Position numbers and translations under genes: made by a program. A stretch of 64,000 nt of DNA from Bifidobacterium magnum (lineage in GTDB: Bacteria; Actinomycetota; Actinomycetes; Actinomycetales; Bifidobacteriaceae), in NCBI RefSeq assembly GCF_000741255.1, contig NZ_JGZB01000004.1, positions 1 through 64,000 on the forward strand, read 5' to 3'. Positions within the stretch are counted from its first letter, which is position 1. Every line of letters starts with the position of its first letter. Positions 1-8,174 of the stretch are shown piece by piece. Below the pieces are notes generated by a model. That model worked only from the letters and a program-made list of their open reading frames with translations, was not told the DNA's origin and did no database searches.

Positions 1-91
1 GCCCGGTCCCTTTCCGAACCCGGTAGCTAAGGCCTGGCACGGTGATGGTACTGCACCCGGTAGGGTGTGGGAGAGTAACACGCCGCCGCAT
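1..91 (+). rRNA. rrf: 5S ribosomal RNA, 3' part
   Basis: The first 91 bases carry the conserved 3' two-thirds of a 5S rRNA: the loop region around CCGAACCCGG, the GGTGATGGTACTGC segment and the closing strand GAGAGTAACACGCCGCCGCA, which would pair with the missing 5' end. The gene starts before the window. It is followed directly by a strong hairpin, as expected for the end of an rrn operon. The exact 3' end is uncertain by a few bases. Confidence 0.93.
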
Positions 92-106
92 TCATTCTTC
101 AAGTTG

Positions 107-138
107 AGAGCCCTTTCCCCTTGCGGGGAAAGGGCTCT
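107..138 (+). terminator. rRNA operon terminator hairpin
   Basis: A perfect 14-bp stem (AGAGCCCTTTCCCC with GGGGAAAGGGCTCT) closes a TTGC tetraloop 15 bases after the 5S rRNA. The following T-run is weak (TCTCGTAT), but position and stem strength fit an intrinsic terminator. Confidence 0.85.
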
Positions 139-176
139 TCTCGTATATGCGGGCTGTTGCCGCGTTTCCGCGCGCG

Positions 177-228
177 CTTCCGCGTTCCGGGACGGGCACG
201 CCGGGGCCCGCGTCTCAAAACGCGGAAG
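177..228. repeat. 52-bp palindromic repeat, divergent copy 1
   Basis: Begins CTTCCGCGTTCC and ends GTCTCAAAACGCGGAAG. Length and outline (CTTCYGC ... GCRGAAG) match the three other 52-bp elements at 270, 51997 and 60484, but the arms are more GC-rich and the centre reads GGGCACGCCGGGGCCC. It lies in the intergenic space after the 5S terminator, only 41 bp from the next copy. Confidence 0.6.
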
Positions 229-269
229 AAGATAGCGAAACGAGCCCAAAAGCCCCGGATCCTTATCCT

Positions 270-321
270 CTTCTGCAAAATGAGACAGACACGCCGCGGT
301 TCACGTCTCAAAATGCAGAAG
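270..321. repeat. 52-bp palindromic repeat, copy 2
   Basis: Left arm CTTCTGCAAAATGAGAC, right arm GTCTCAAAATGCAGAAG, centre AGACACGCCGCGGTTCAC. The arms pair except for three mismatches in the A/T tract. The centre is reversed relative to the copies at 51997 and 60484, and contains the 13-mer AGACACGCCGCGG that also forms the core of the long 71-bp arrays. It sits beyond the 3' end of the minus-strand phosphatase gene. Confidence 0.75.
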
Positions 322-356
322 AACAAGCAGTACAGAATAAGAACGCAGAAGTCGAT

Positions 357-1037
357 TTACACGTTCCACTGCTCGATAACGGGATCTCCCTTATACATGC
401 CCAATACGCAGATATGCGCCGTATCCAAGCGCAGATTGCGGGCAAACAGCGGCGTCACCTCAAGCCATTGCGTCGTAAGAATACGCAGAATATGGGCGTG
501 TGCCACCAACAGCACATCGTGACCCGCCTCGAGGCGCGGCCGCACTTCTTCAATAATCTGACGCGTGCGGGCGGCGGCTTCATCCACCGTCTCGCCGGGA
601 CCATTCACGACCACAATGGACTGGCCGTCGGGCAGATGTTCCGTACGTGTGCCGCCCAGCGACTCGTGAATCGCCTGCGGACCATCGCGCCATACATCCC
701 AAGGCGCACCCGTGGCTTCGGCGATCTGTTGGCGCGTACGGCCTTCCGCACGGCCATAATCCCATTCAACGATATGGTCGGTCACGTGATAACGTTCAAA
801 ACCGGCCAATTCCGCCGTCTTTTGCGCTCGAATGCGAGAGCTCGCGTACACATCCTCCGGAGCGAATCCGTTGGGGAACATGGCTTGCAACTTTTTGCCG
901 GCTTCACTTGCCTGCTCTTGACCTATTTGAGTCAGCGGAATATCGGTGCGTCCGGTATATTGACCGGATTCGCTCCACACTGTTTGACCGTGACGTAACA
1001 GTACCAGCCGTCCCCATGGTTGTTGATGTGCAGGCAT
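357..1037 (-). CDS. Histidine phosphatase / phosphoglycerate mutase-like protein
   Basis: 226 residues. The N-terminus carries the histidine phosphatase signature LLRHGQT (residues 13-19), where the His is the phospho-acceptor. A second catalytic His lies in LLVAHAHILR near residue 180, and an Arg/Glu-rich core motif (EWDYGRAEGR) lies between. These proteins remove phosphate from small molecules or isomerise phosphoglycerate in the cytosol. This branch is usually an acid phosphatase or GpmB-like protein, so the substrate cannot be named. AAGGGAG lies 8 bases before the ATG and supports the start. Transcribed toward the rRNA operon; a terminator for the upstream nitroreductase separates it from that gene, so it is probably monocistronic. 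Confidence 0.85.
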   Translation of the reverse strand: MPAHQQPWGRLVLLRHGQTVWSESGQYTGRTDIPLTQIGQEQASEAGKKLQAMFPNGFAPEDVYASSRIRAQKTAELAGFERYHVTDHIVEWDYGRAEGRTRQQIAEATGAPWDVWRDGPQAIHESLGGTRTEHLPDGQSIVVVNGPGETVDEAAARTRQIIEEVRPRLEAGHDVLLVAHAHILRILTTQWLEVTPLFARNLRLDTAHICVLGMYKGDPVIEQWNV

Positions 1038-1151
1038 ACGCCGTGCTCCCTTCTATTCGAGCCACATCTTTCGATAGGCGAGCCACTCTGCTCGCCATCC
1101 GATATAAATCAATGTATATGAGTATATCGCTAGTTGTTTGAAAAAATAGTA

Positions 1152-1195
1152 AACCGTCACAAAAGGCTAACAATGGAAAGCCTATTGTGACGGTT
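1152..1195 (-). terminator. Rho-independent terminator after the nitroreductase
   Basis: Arms AACCGTCACAA and TTGTGACGGTT pair perfectly, extended inward by AGGCT/AGCCT. On the minus strand the stem is followed within a few bases by TTTTTT, giving a classic terminator for the nitroreductase locus. Confidence 0.85.
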
Positions 1196-1216
1196 CATCA
1201 AAAGTAGGCGACCGCT

Positions 1217-1993
1217 TTACTTATCCAGCTCAAAGCCTTGCGAACGGGCATGGTTGAAGCCCTTGCCCAACACGTCGCGGGCGACAGCCTTGGCCGTGAT
1301 CTGCTTGCTGAACGTCTCTACGGGGCGGTTCGGGTCGCGCAGATCGTAATAGGTGTGCACCTCTTCGTCGAAATCAGCCATAAGACGCATCATGAGTTCA
1401 GGATCGTCCATCTAGCCGTCCTCAAAGAATTGAACTTCACGCGGCATGCGCGGCTTGATCGCCGGGGACTGGTCCGGATAGCCGAGCGCAAGTCCCAGCA
1501 CAGGATACGTGTATTCCGGCAGGTGCAGCAGCTTGATCATTTCATCCATATCGTTATGGATGGAGCCAAGAATCACGCTGCCGATCCCCATCGACTCGCC
1601 GGCCGTTTCCATGGCGTGCAACGCGAGCACGGCGTCGTTCTGGGCCTGGCTAAAACGATAGCTGTTACGCAACGTGAATTCGTCAGAGTAGACGTCCACA
1701 CCGTTGCGCTTGGCGATCTGTGCGTTGCGGTATTCGTCGAGCACGAAAATATAGAGCAGGGGAGCGGAAGCGACGTATGGCTGGTGACAGATTTCAGCGA
1801 TCTTCTGCTGCAATACCGTATCCACTACACGAATGGCCGACCAATCGTTCAAATACTGGCTTGATGCGGCGTGCTGCGCCACGAGTTCCAGCGTATTGAT
1901 TTCCGCTTCGGTCGGCATGTCCGGCTTGAACCGGCGGATCGAGGTGCGGTTCAACAGAGTATCAACGGTACTGTTATGGATCACTTCAGTCAT
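1217..1993 (-). pseudogene. NfrA-type nitroreductase interrupted by an in-frame TAG
   Basis: The reading frame encodes an FMN-dependent nitroreductase of the NfrA type (family length about 250). An N-terminal part of 193 residues has the RTSIRRFK flavin-binding start and GESMGIGSVILGSI motif; a C-terminal part of 64 residues has MADFDEEVHTYYDLR and GKGFN, matching the tail of B. subtilis NfrA. The two lie in the same frame, separated only by TAG at 1414-1412, directly followed by ATG. A GAGG sequence 8 bases before that ATG could restart translation, so two polypeptides may be made from one mRNA. It may be a simple nonsense mutation, a sequencing error, or a functional split. Preceded by a 5-bp gap from the DUF4235 gene, so probably one operon. 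Confidence 0.75.
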
Positions 1994-1998
1994 ACGGT

Positions 1999-2358
1999 TT
2001 ACTTCTTTTCTCGCTTGATAATGCGGTGCGCGATGAATTTATTGGTGCCGCGCGTGGCGATGGTCGTGATCAGCGTGGTGAACGCCGCGGAGAATGCGGC
2101 GAAAATCATGCTGGCCACAATGCCGCGCTGCTTGTCTTCAGCGTCATCTTTCGGGGACGGATGGATTTTCGCGGTAACGGCGTCCCAGATGAGCTGGAAC
2201 ACTTTGCCCGCAATCATTCCAGACAGTGCGGGAGTGGCCATGCCAATAATCTTGTCGGAAGCCGTTTCCGGATCCGATGTGCGCTGGCGCGTAAGGTCGG
2301 CGACTTTCTTGTCCACTTTGTTCATGGACGCGACCACACGGTCGGCTGTTGCGGACAT
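1999..2358 (-). CDS. DUF4235 family membrane protein
   Basis: 119 residues from the preferred start. The C-terminal half has two hydrophobic segments (ALSGMIAGKVFQLIWDAVTAK and IVASMIFAAFSAAFTTLITTIATRG) and a basic tail ending KREKK, as in the actinobacterial DUF4235 family of unknown function. An upstream ATG at 2400 would add 14 residues, but an AGGAGG sequence lies 9 bases before the ATG at 2358, so that start is chosen. Five bases separate it from the nitroreductase start, which suggests co-transcription. Confidence 0.75.
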   Translation of the reverse strand: MSATADRVVASMNKVDKKVADLTRQRTSDPETASDKIIGMATPALSGMIAGKVFQLIWDAVTAKIHPSPKDDAEDKQRGIVASMIFAAFSAAFTTLITTIATRGTNKFIAHRIIKREKK

Positions 2359-2488
2359 GTGCGAAGCCTCCTGGCCCGCACGTTCCGCAGCAGCCCCCAT
2401 TAATGTTCTTACTCATGATGTTCATACTAAGTCACGTGAGGTGCCTTGTATAGAAAATCACTCTAATGGCGAGCGGACGGAATAATAG

Positions 2489-4255
2489 TCAGATCCGCAT
2501 CCAGACCGTAGCGTCCTGCGGCAGCATATATCCGTCAAAATCGCACGATTTCAGCAGAATCTCGCCATTGGGAAGCGAGACGGGAGCGGCACCGAAATTG
2601 GTGATACTCGCGAACTTGTCCCCATTGATGTCGTCAAGCGGACGAATATACGCGACAGTCGTCTCCGGATCGAAATAGTTGGCCGGATACCACTGAAGCG
2701 ACGTGTCTCCCGTGCTCGTCAGTAGAGACTGGCGGTATATGATGGCGCGACGGTACAAATTGAGCATCGACTTGAGGTCAGCGTCCTCAACGTCGGCGCA
2801 ATATTCGCTCATCCACAATGGTTGCGGCAGATGCGGATCCTTGCGCGAGCCGTCCGCGGCCGGATCACTGAATCCGAACGACGCTCCCGTACCGAAGCGC
2901 TCGTCCCATTCGGCCGGCTGCGGTTGGTCCGCGGCACTCCAGGGCATCGGCACACGGCAGCCGTCGCGACCTTTGGAAGACGCGCTATGGAACGTATTGA
3001 ACGCTGTCGGATCCTCCAAATGATCCCACGGAATATTCGCGACTTCCGGCAGGCCGAGTTCCTCGCCCTGATACACATACACGGAACCGGGCAAGCCGAG
3101 CTCCATCATGATCGCGGCGCGGGCACGGCGCGCACCCAGCTGACGGTCCTCCACATACGTATCGCCATTGCGCAGCAGCCAGTCGTTGGCCAGCACGTGA
3201 TACAGTCCCGGCGCGATTTGCGGCACCTGCGGCAGGCCGTAACGGCTCGCGTGACGTGGGATATCGTGATTGCTCATCACCCACGTGGTCGTGGAGTCGG
3301 AATCCTCGGCGCTCGCCAGACCCTCGGTAATGGCCTTGCGGAAGGCGCACGCGAACCATTCGGACTTGGCGAACTCGAAATTGAACACCTGGCCGAGCTC
3401 GTCCTCGCGCGCATACAGATGCTGATGCTCGGGAATGACCCAGGCCTCGCCGACGGCAAAGCGCGGCGGATCGTACTGCTGGAAAATTTCGTTCCACTCG
3501 CGGTAGATTTCATGCACTTCTGGACGGTCCCACAACGGATTTGTCCCGTCAGGATTCTCCGCGTGCTGCACGCCTGCCGGATCCATATCTTCAAGCGGTA
3601 CGGAATCGAGATCCTTGGCGAGGCCGTGCGCCACGTCAATACGGAAGCCGTCGACACCACGGTCGGACCAGAATCGCAAAGTAGTATTGAACTCTTCATG
3701 AACTTCCGGGTTCTTCCAGTTCAAATCCGGCTGTTCCTTCGTGAACAGATGCAGGTACCACTGGCCGTCCTCCACGCGCTCCCATGCGGAACCGCCGAAC
3801 ATGGCCTGCCAGTCGTTTGGCGGAAGTTCGCCGTGGTCGCCGCGGCCTTCGCGGAAAATGTAGCGCTCGCGGGCGGGGGAACCGGGCGCGCTGTTAAGCG
3901 CCTCCACGAACCAGCGATGCTTGTTCGACGTATGGTTCGGTACAATGTCGACGATGATCTTGATGCCGGCATGGTGCGCGGCGGCGATCAGATTGTCAAA
4001 ATCTTCCAATGTTCCCAAGCGCGGATCAATGTCACGGTAATCGATGACGTCGTAGCCGCCGTCGGCCAGCTCCGACGGATAGAACGGCGACATCCAGATC
4101 GCGTCCACGCCCAGATCCTTCAAATACGGAATACGGCTTGTGATGCCCGTGATATCTCCGAGGCCGTCGCCATTCATGTCCTTGAAGCTGCGCGGATACA
4201 CTTGGTACACCACGGCTTGCTTCCACCAGTCGGTACGTAGGTTGTTTGCTGTCAT
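2489..4255 (-). CDS. agl: GH13 alpha-glucosidase (oligo-1,6-glucosidase type)
   Basis: 588 residues, normal for the family. Hydrolyses terminal alpha-glucosidic bonds in maltose-, isomaltose- or sucrose-like oligosaccharides in the cytosol. Visible GH13 motifs: DIVPNHTS (103-110), catalytic nucleophile Asp207 in GFRIDVAH, acid/base Glu270 in AVGEAW, and Asp331 in SNHD. QPDLNW (175-180) is typical of oligo-1,6-glucosidases and alpha-glucosidases. No signal peptide. AAGGGAGAGG immediately upstream of ATG 4255 sets the start; the open frame continues 16 codons further upstream. It is divergent from the sugar-binding protein gene, and a perfect 20-bp palindrome lies 28 bases before its start, suggesting LacI-type control. 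Exact linkage preference cannot be read from sequence. Confidence 0.93.
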   Translation of the reverse strand: MTANNLRTDWWKQAVVYQVYPRSFKDMNGDGLGDITGITSRIPYLKDLGVDAIWMSPFYPSELADGGYDVIDYRDIDPRLGTLEDFDNLIAAAHHAGIKIIVDIVPNHTSNKHRWFVEALNSAPGSPARERYIFREGRGDHGELPPNDWQAMFGGSAWERVEDGQWYLHLFTKEQPDLNWKNPEVHEEFNTTLRFWSDRGVDGFRIDVAHGLAKDLDSVPLEDMDPAGVQHAENPDGTNPLWDRPEVHEIYREWNEIFQQYDPPRFAVGEAWVIPEHQHLYAREDELGQVFNFEFAKSEWFACAFRKAITEGLASAEDSDSTTTWVMSNHDIPRHASRYGLPQVPQIAPGLYHVLANDWLLRNGDTYVEDRQLGARRARAAIMMELGLPGSVYVYQGEELGLPEVANIPWDHLEDPTAFNTFHSASSKGRDGCRVPMPWSAADQPQPAEWDERFGTGASFGFSDPAADGSRKDPHLPQPLWMSEYCADVEDADLKSMLNLYRRAIIYRQSLLTSTGDTSLQWYPANYFDPETTVAYIRPLDDINGDKFASITNFGAAPVSLPNGEILLKSCDFDGYMLPQDATVWMRI

Positions 4256-4282
4256 TGCCTCTCCCTTAAAGCATTGCAACGT

Positions 4283-4302
4283 TGTGCAGAACGTTCTGCA
4301 CA
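4283..4302. promoter_or_regulatory. Perfect 20-bp palindromic operator upstream of the alpha-glucosidase
   Basis: TGTGCAGAACGTTCTGCACA is identical to its own reverse complement. Position (28 bp before the start codon) and the central AACGTT fit a LacI/GalR-type operator. It differs from the CAAACGTTTG operators at 8.0 kb, so it may be read by a different regulator, not encoded in this window. Confidence 0.65.
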
Positions 4303-4653
4303 CGTTTTCTGATAGCCATGCTCTGTATTACTCGGTATACAGGATTGATTGCTCGGTATTCAGGTAATAAACGCAAGATTGTAAGGCGTTGATTGAATTA
4401 TGGGGTGATTCCATAGTAGACGGAATGGGCGTCCGGCAGCGGACGACTATTCGGATCCATATGAGACGACTATTCGAGTCCATATGGGAAGCGCGGGCAT
4501 ATGTAAAGCTTGTTACGCAGACAGAAAGAATCGCCCTTTGTGCAAGTCGTAGTGCAAATCCGCAAGATAGAATGAATGAGCGTGTCGCAGGGGAAAAGCG
4601 TTCGCATCATTAAGTTTTAGGGGGGAGATGATCAACTTTTGCAATCAGAGAAT

Positions 4654-4772
4654 AGCAACGTTTGCATCTGGGGTTCCATTATGCAAATTCCGCTATTTTC
4701 AGCCAATTTTGCAGAGTTTGTTCAGCTAATTGTGATGAAAGTTTGACGAAGTACTGAACACGTTTGCAAAAT
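4654..4772 (+). promoter_or_regulatory. Candidate LacI half-sites and promoter of the sugar-binding protein
   Basis: GCAACGTTTGCA-like site at 4655-4666 and AACACGTTTGCAAA at 4758-4771 resemble the CAAACGTTTG operators next to the lacI gene. A possible promoter is TTGACG (4743-4748), an 18-bp spacer, then CAAAAT (4767-4772), so the second site would lie across the promoter. The rest of the 630-bp gap between the divergent alpha-glucosidase and sugar-binding genes shows no convincing ORF. Confidence 0.4.
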
Positions 4773-4824
4773 ATTCTTAGAACGCGCATAATGTACCTAA
4801 AGAAGTTCTAAGGAAAGCTTCTTG

Positions 4825-4846
4825 ATGCACTTTTGCGAAAGTGCAT
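4825..4846 (+). promoter_or_regulatory. Hairpin in the 5' leader of the sugar-binding protein mRNA
   Basis: ATGCACTTT and AAAGTGCAT form a perfect 9-bp stem with a TGCG loop, ending 39 bases before the start codon. No T-run follows, so it is more likely a leader structure (mRNA stability or protein site) than a terminator. Confidence 0.45.
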
Positions 4847-4885
4847 ACGTCTTTACAGACGCAGATTGTTAAGAAAGGTTCGACG

Positions 4886-6214
4886 ATGAATCGTACGTTT
4901 AAGACCGCTATGGGTCTCGTTGCTGTCGCTGCAATGTCGGTCACGACTCTGGCCGCTTGCGGTTCCAACTCGGGATCTTCCGACAATGGCAAGGGAAGCG
5001 TGTACTTCCTGAACTTCAAGCCGGAAGTCGCTGACCAGTGGACCGCCCTGGCCAAGGAATACACCAAGGAAACTGGTGTCAACGTCCAGGTCCAGTCCGC
5101 AGCTTCGGGCACTTACGAGACTCAGCTGAAGTCTGAGCTCGCCAAGAGCAACCCGCCAACCATCTTCCAGGTGAACGGCCCGGTAGGCCTCGCCTCCTGG
5201 AAGGATTACGCCGCCGACATGTCCAACACCGAAATCTACAAGGACCTGAACGATCAGTCCATGGCCCTCAAGGATGGCGACAAGATCGCCGGTGTTCCGT
5301 ACGTGATCGAGTCCTACGGCATCATCTACAACAAGGACTTGCTGAACAAGTACATCGCAACTCCGGGCGCCAAGGTCAAGAGCATTGACGAAATCAACAG
5401 CTTCGACAAGCTGAAGGAAGTCTCCGACGACATTCAGGCCAAGAAGGCCGAACTCGGCGTGGAAGGCGCATTCACCTCCGCCGGCTTCGATTCTTCTTCC
5501 GATTGGCGTTTCAAGACCCACCTGGCCAACATCCCGCTGTACTACCAGTTCAAGAAGGACAACATCACTTCTGAACCGTCCAGCATCAAGGACATGTACA
5601 CGAAGAACTTCAAGAACATCTTCGACCTGTACATCACGGACTCCACCACCGACCGCACTCAGCTGAGCGCCAAGACCGGTGATGACGCGACCGCAGAGTT
5701 CGCACAGGGCAAGGCTGTGTTCTACCAGAACGGTACTTGGGCTTGGTCCGACCTCGAGAAGGCCGGCATGAAGGCTGACTCGCTGGGCATGATGCCGATC
5801 TACATCGGCGTTGACGATGCGAACGAAGGCCTCGCCACCGGTTCCGAGAACTACCTGTGCATCAACGACAAGGCTTCTGACGCCGACAAGAAGGCTTCTG
5901 AAGAGTTCCTGAAGTGGGTCTTCACCTCCGACAAGGGCAAGGAAGCAATCTCCCAGAACATGGGCTTCCGTACCCCGTTCAAGTCCTTCAACGACGTGAA
6001 GTCTGAGAACCCGCTGGTCCAGGCCGCTGACGCCAATCTGCAGGCTGGCAAGACCCAGGTTGCTTGGGACTTCTCCATGATGCCGTCCGAGACCTACAAG
6101 AACGATCTGGGCCAGGCTATGCTGGCTTACGCTCAGGGCACCGGCGACTGGAACCAGGTTGTGGACATGTACGTCAACAACTGGGCCATCCAGTACAAGG
6201 CTGCTCACGAGTGA
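4886..6214 (+). CDS. ABC transporter sugar-binding lipoprotein (CUT1 family)
   Basis: 442 residues. The N-terminus has a basic start (MNRTFK), a hydrophobic stretch and the lipobox LAAC with Cys25 as the lipidation site, followed by a Gly/Ser/Asn linker. The rest is a type I solute-binding fold with the family's late motif GKAVFYQNGTWAWSDLEKAG. It captures an oligosaccharide outside the cell and delivers it to a membrane permease pair. AGAAAGG before ATG 4886 supports the start over an in-frame ATG at 4841. Gene order is unusual: the permeases expected next to it lie 2.1 kb downstream, beyond a repeat array and lacI. A terminator follows at once. The sugar is not identifiable; the neighbouring alpha-glucosidase suggests an alpha-glucoside. 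Confidence 0.9.
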   Translation: MNRTFKTAMGLVAVAAMSVTTLAACGSNSGSSDNGKGSVYFLNFKPEVADQWTALAKEYTKETGVNVQVQSAASGTYETQLKSELAKSNPPTIFQVNGPVGLASWKDYAADMSNTEIYKDLNDQSMALKDGDKIAGVPYVIESYGIIYNKDLLNKYIATPGAKVKSIDEINSFDKLKEVSDDIQAKKAELGVEGAFTSAGFDSSSDWRFKTHLANIPLYYQFKKDNITSEPSSIKDMYTKNFKNIFDLYITDSTTDRTQLSAKTGDDATAEFAQGKAVFYQNGTWAWSDLEKAGMKADSLGMMPIYIGVDDANEGLATGSENYLCINDKASDADKKASEEFLKWVFTSDKGKEAISQNMGFRTPFKSFNDVKSENPLVQAADANLQAGKTQVAWDFSMMPSETYKNDLGQAMLAYAQGTGDWNQVVDMYVNNWAIQYKAAHE

Positions 6215-6250
6215 TCTGAAGATCTAGCTCGCATCTGAGTAGATAATTTG

Positions 6251-6280
6251 AAAAGACCGTCACTTAGGTGGCGGTCTTTT
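6251..6280 (+). terminator. Terminator after the sugar-binding protein gene
   Basis: AAAAGACCGTCAC / GTGGCGGTCTTTT stem with a TTAG loop and trailing TTTTTG, 36 bases after the stop codon. The A-tract on the left makes it potentially bidirectional. Confidence 0.88.
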
Positions 6281-6292
6281 TGTTGTAAGCGC

Positions 6293-6748
6293 CCTTTTGT
6301 TGCGTGAAAATACGCGGTTTATATCTAAACCGCACTTTTTGTGCGTAAAAATCTGCAATTTACTAGTTAGACGATGATTTTTCACGTGAATTTTTGCGGT
6401 TCGCTCGTTAATCGCGGTTTTTAGTCGAGACACGCCGCGGAACGCGAATGAAAGTCGCGGTTAAGGCGTTATTTGCAGATTTTCACGTGAATAATCGTAG
6501 GTTTATGAATAATTCGCGTATATTTACGCACTTAAGAAGCAAACCGCAAATATTCACGCAAGAAAACTGCAGTTAACGGGTAATCCGCGTATTTTTACGC
6601 GGTTAAACAGCAAACTGCGAATATTAACGGTTGAAAACTGCGGATAACGGGTAATCTGCGTATTTTTACGCAACTAATGAGGAAACTGCAGATTTTAACG
6701 GTTGGAAAGCGCGGATAAGACGTTAACTGCAGTTTTTTACGCACAGTA
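6293..6748. repeat. Long AT-rich intergenic array A (71-bp period)
   Basis: Non-coding, far lower in G+C than its neighbours. Left half: GCGTGAAAAT / GCGTAAAAAT motifs. A core follows with AGACACGCCGCGG at 6428-6440. Right half: tandem imperfect units at 6502-6572, 6573-6643, 6644-6714 and a partial one from 6715, an exact 71-bp period by hand count. Each carries an inner ATTTTTACGC-type and an ATATTAACGG-type half. Left and right motifs are reverse complements. About 200 bp (6330-6535) is nearly identical to array B. It fills the gap between the sugar-binding gene and lacI. Confidence 0.85.
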
Positions 6749-6780
6749 GGCCGCAATACAACATATAAAGCATATAAAAA

Positions 6781-6803
6781 GCCCGCATCACAAAGATGCG
6801 GGC
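6781..6803 (-). terminator. Terminator downstream of lacI
   Basis: GCCCGCATC / GATGCGGGC perfect 9-bp stem with a 5-base loop, followed on the minus strand by TTTTTATATG. It would end minus-strand transcription from lacI before array A. Confidence 0.85.
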
Positions 6804-6928
6804 ATACTTCTTATTTACGGACCGTTTGCGGGCGCTTATATCAGAACAGCAGAGCAAGCGCTGCCTTCTATTTGCAGCCGTCTTCTATTGGCAGACCACT
6901 AGTGGACTATCTGTGCACTACTTGCCAA

Positions 6929-7939
6929 CTATTTGCGAACAGGACCGGTACTCGAACGGATGATAAGTCGGGCGGGCTCCTTGACAAATAGCGGATCCGG
7001 TTCCTTGCCGTGAATCAAGTCGAGCGTCATATGGGCGGCGCGTTCGGCCATATCCACCGGGGACTGCGAGATCGTCGTCAATCCCAGGTACTGTGCGAAA
7101 GCGGTGTTGTCGTATCCGATAATCGAAATGTCTCTAGAAATGGAGAAACCGTTGCGAATGAGCTGGAACATCAGCGGAATGGCAATGCTGTCTTCCTGGC
7201 AGGCGATTGCGGTCGGCAGCTCCGGCATGCTCATGATTTCCGTAACGGCGCGTTCAATTTGATCCTCATGATCGCCCGTCACAATAACGTGCGGTTCAAT
7301 GTTCGATTCCTTGCAGCAGGCCATGAACTCGTCGTAACGCTCCTGCACGGAGAAGTGCAGCGAAACGTCGCGAGTGCGCCTGACGTACGCGATATTGCGG
7401 TGGCCAAGATTGATCAGATGGCGCGCGGCCAGACGGGAGCCTTGCGCATCGTCAATATTGACGGCCGCCGTGAAGCCGCGTTCTTCCGGAAGTACCGAAT
7501 TGATGCCCACCACGGGGACCTCGATACTCGAGAGCTCCTTAATCTCGTCATGCTCGATGTCGAACGAGACCACGACGACGGCGTCGGCGTTGCGGCGGAC
7601 AGGCATCATGTCGAAGAACTCTTTGCGCTCTTCGATGCTGGAAATTTGGAAAATCGAGATGTCGTAACCCTCGGCGCCGAGCACCTGGTTCAGACCTTCG
7701 ATAACTGACGCGCTAAACCAACGGCGAATATGGTCGCTGATCAGCAGCGCAATACGCATGGATCGGCCGGTTTTTAAGGCAGCAGCAGAACGGGACGTAG
7801 AAAAATTCAGCTCGTCGGCAACTCTCAATACCTTGTCGCGAGTAGCTTTGGATACGAGCTCAGGTCGCGTAAAAGAACGGGAAACCGTGGAAATGGAGAC
7901 TTGAGCCGCACGCGCAACGTCTTGAATGCTCGTGTTCAT
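6929..7939 (-). CDS. LacI family transcriptional repressor
   Basis: 336 residues. An N-terminal LacI helix-turn-helix (TSIQDVARAAQVSISTVSRSF, about residues 3-23) and hinge helix (SAAALKTGRS, about 51-60) precede a periplasmic-binding-like effector domain with the GYDN motif. Sugar binding in the core releases DNA. The gene is divergent from the two permease genes; two CAAACGTTTG palindromes 59-96 bp upstream of its own start and a third site at the permease promoter suggest it controls both directions. The inducer is unknown but is presumably the transported sugar or its product. Confidence 0.92.
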   Translation of the reverse strand: MNTSIQDVARAAQVSISTVSRSFTRPELVSKATRDKVLRVADELNFSTSRSAAALKTGRSMRIALLISDHIRRWFSASVIEGLNQVLGAEGYDISIFQISSIEERKEFFDMMPVRRNADAVVVVSFDIEHDEIKELSSIEVPVVGINSVLPEERGFTAAVNIDDAQGSRLAARHLINLGHRNIAYVRRTRDVSLHFSVQERYDEFMACCKESNIEPHVIVTGDHEDQIERAVTEIMSMPELPTAIACQEDSIAIPLMFQLIRNGFSISRDISIIGYDNTAFAQYLGLTTISQSPVDMAERAAHMTLDLIHGKEPDPLFVKEPARLIIRSSTGPVRK

Positions 7940-7997
7940 ACGGGATGACTCCTTTGTCTATTTCATGGTAAGGTACAAGACTATCACAGCATCTTTG

Positions 7998-8174
7998 CAA
8001 ACGTTTGTAGATCAATCGTTTGCACAAACGTTTGCATAATCATTATAAACCTTCAAGATTGGCTTTATTTCAACAATCATAGCCATTAATTAGACATTCC
8101 CAATCCTGTGCAACACTAAACCATCACAACTGATAATGAAAACGTTTGACATCTCATACAACAATTGTTACTCT
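7998..8174 (+). promoter_or_regulatory. LacI operators and permease promoter
   Basis: Two perfect CAAACGTTTG palindromes at 7998-8007 and 8025-8034, centres 27 bp apart, and a variant AAAACGTTTGA at 8139-8149. The third overlaps a TTGACA -35 (8146-8151) with a 17-bp spacer to a weak -10 TACTCT (8169-8174), so repressor binding there should block the permease promoter. The 371-bp lacI-permease gap holds no other gene. Confidence 0.7.

Noticed and set aside
147..998. Open plus-strand frame of 283 codons
   Set aside because: It runs antisense across the histidine phosphatase and the palindromic repeats; the composition is Arg/His-rich and has no family motif, while the minus-strand frame has clear phosphatase motifs.
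6293..6748. CRISPR array
   Set aside because: Units are imperfect, contiguous and occur in inverted halves; there are no unique spacers and no cas genes in the window.
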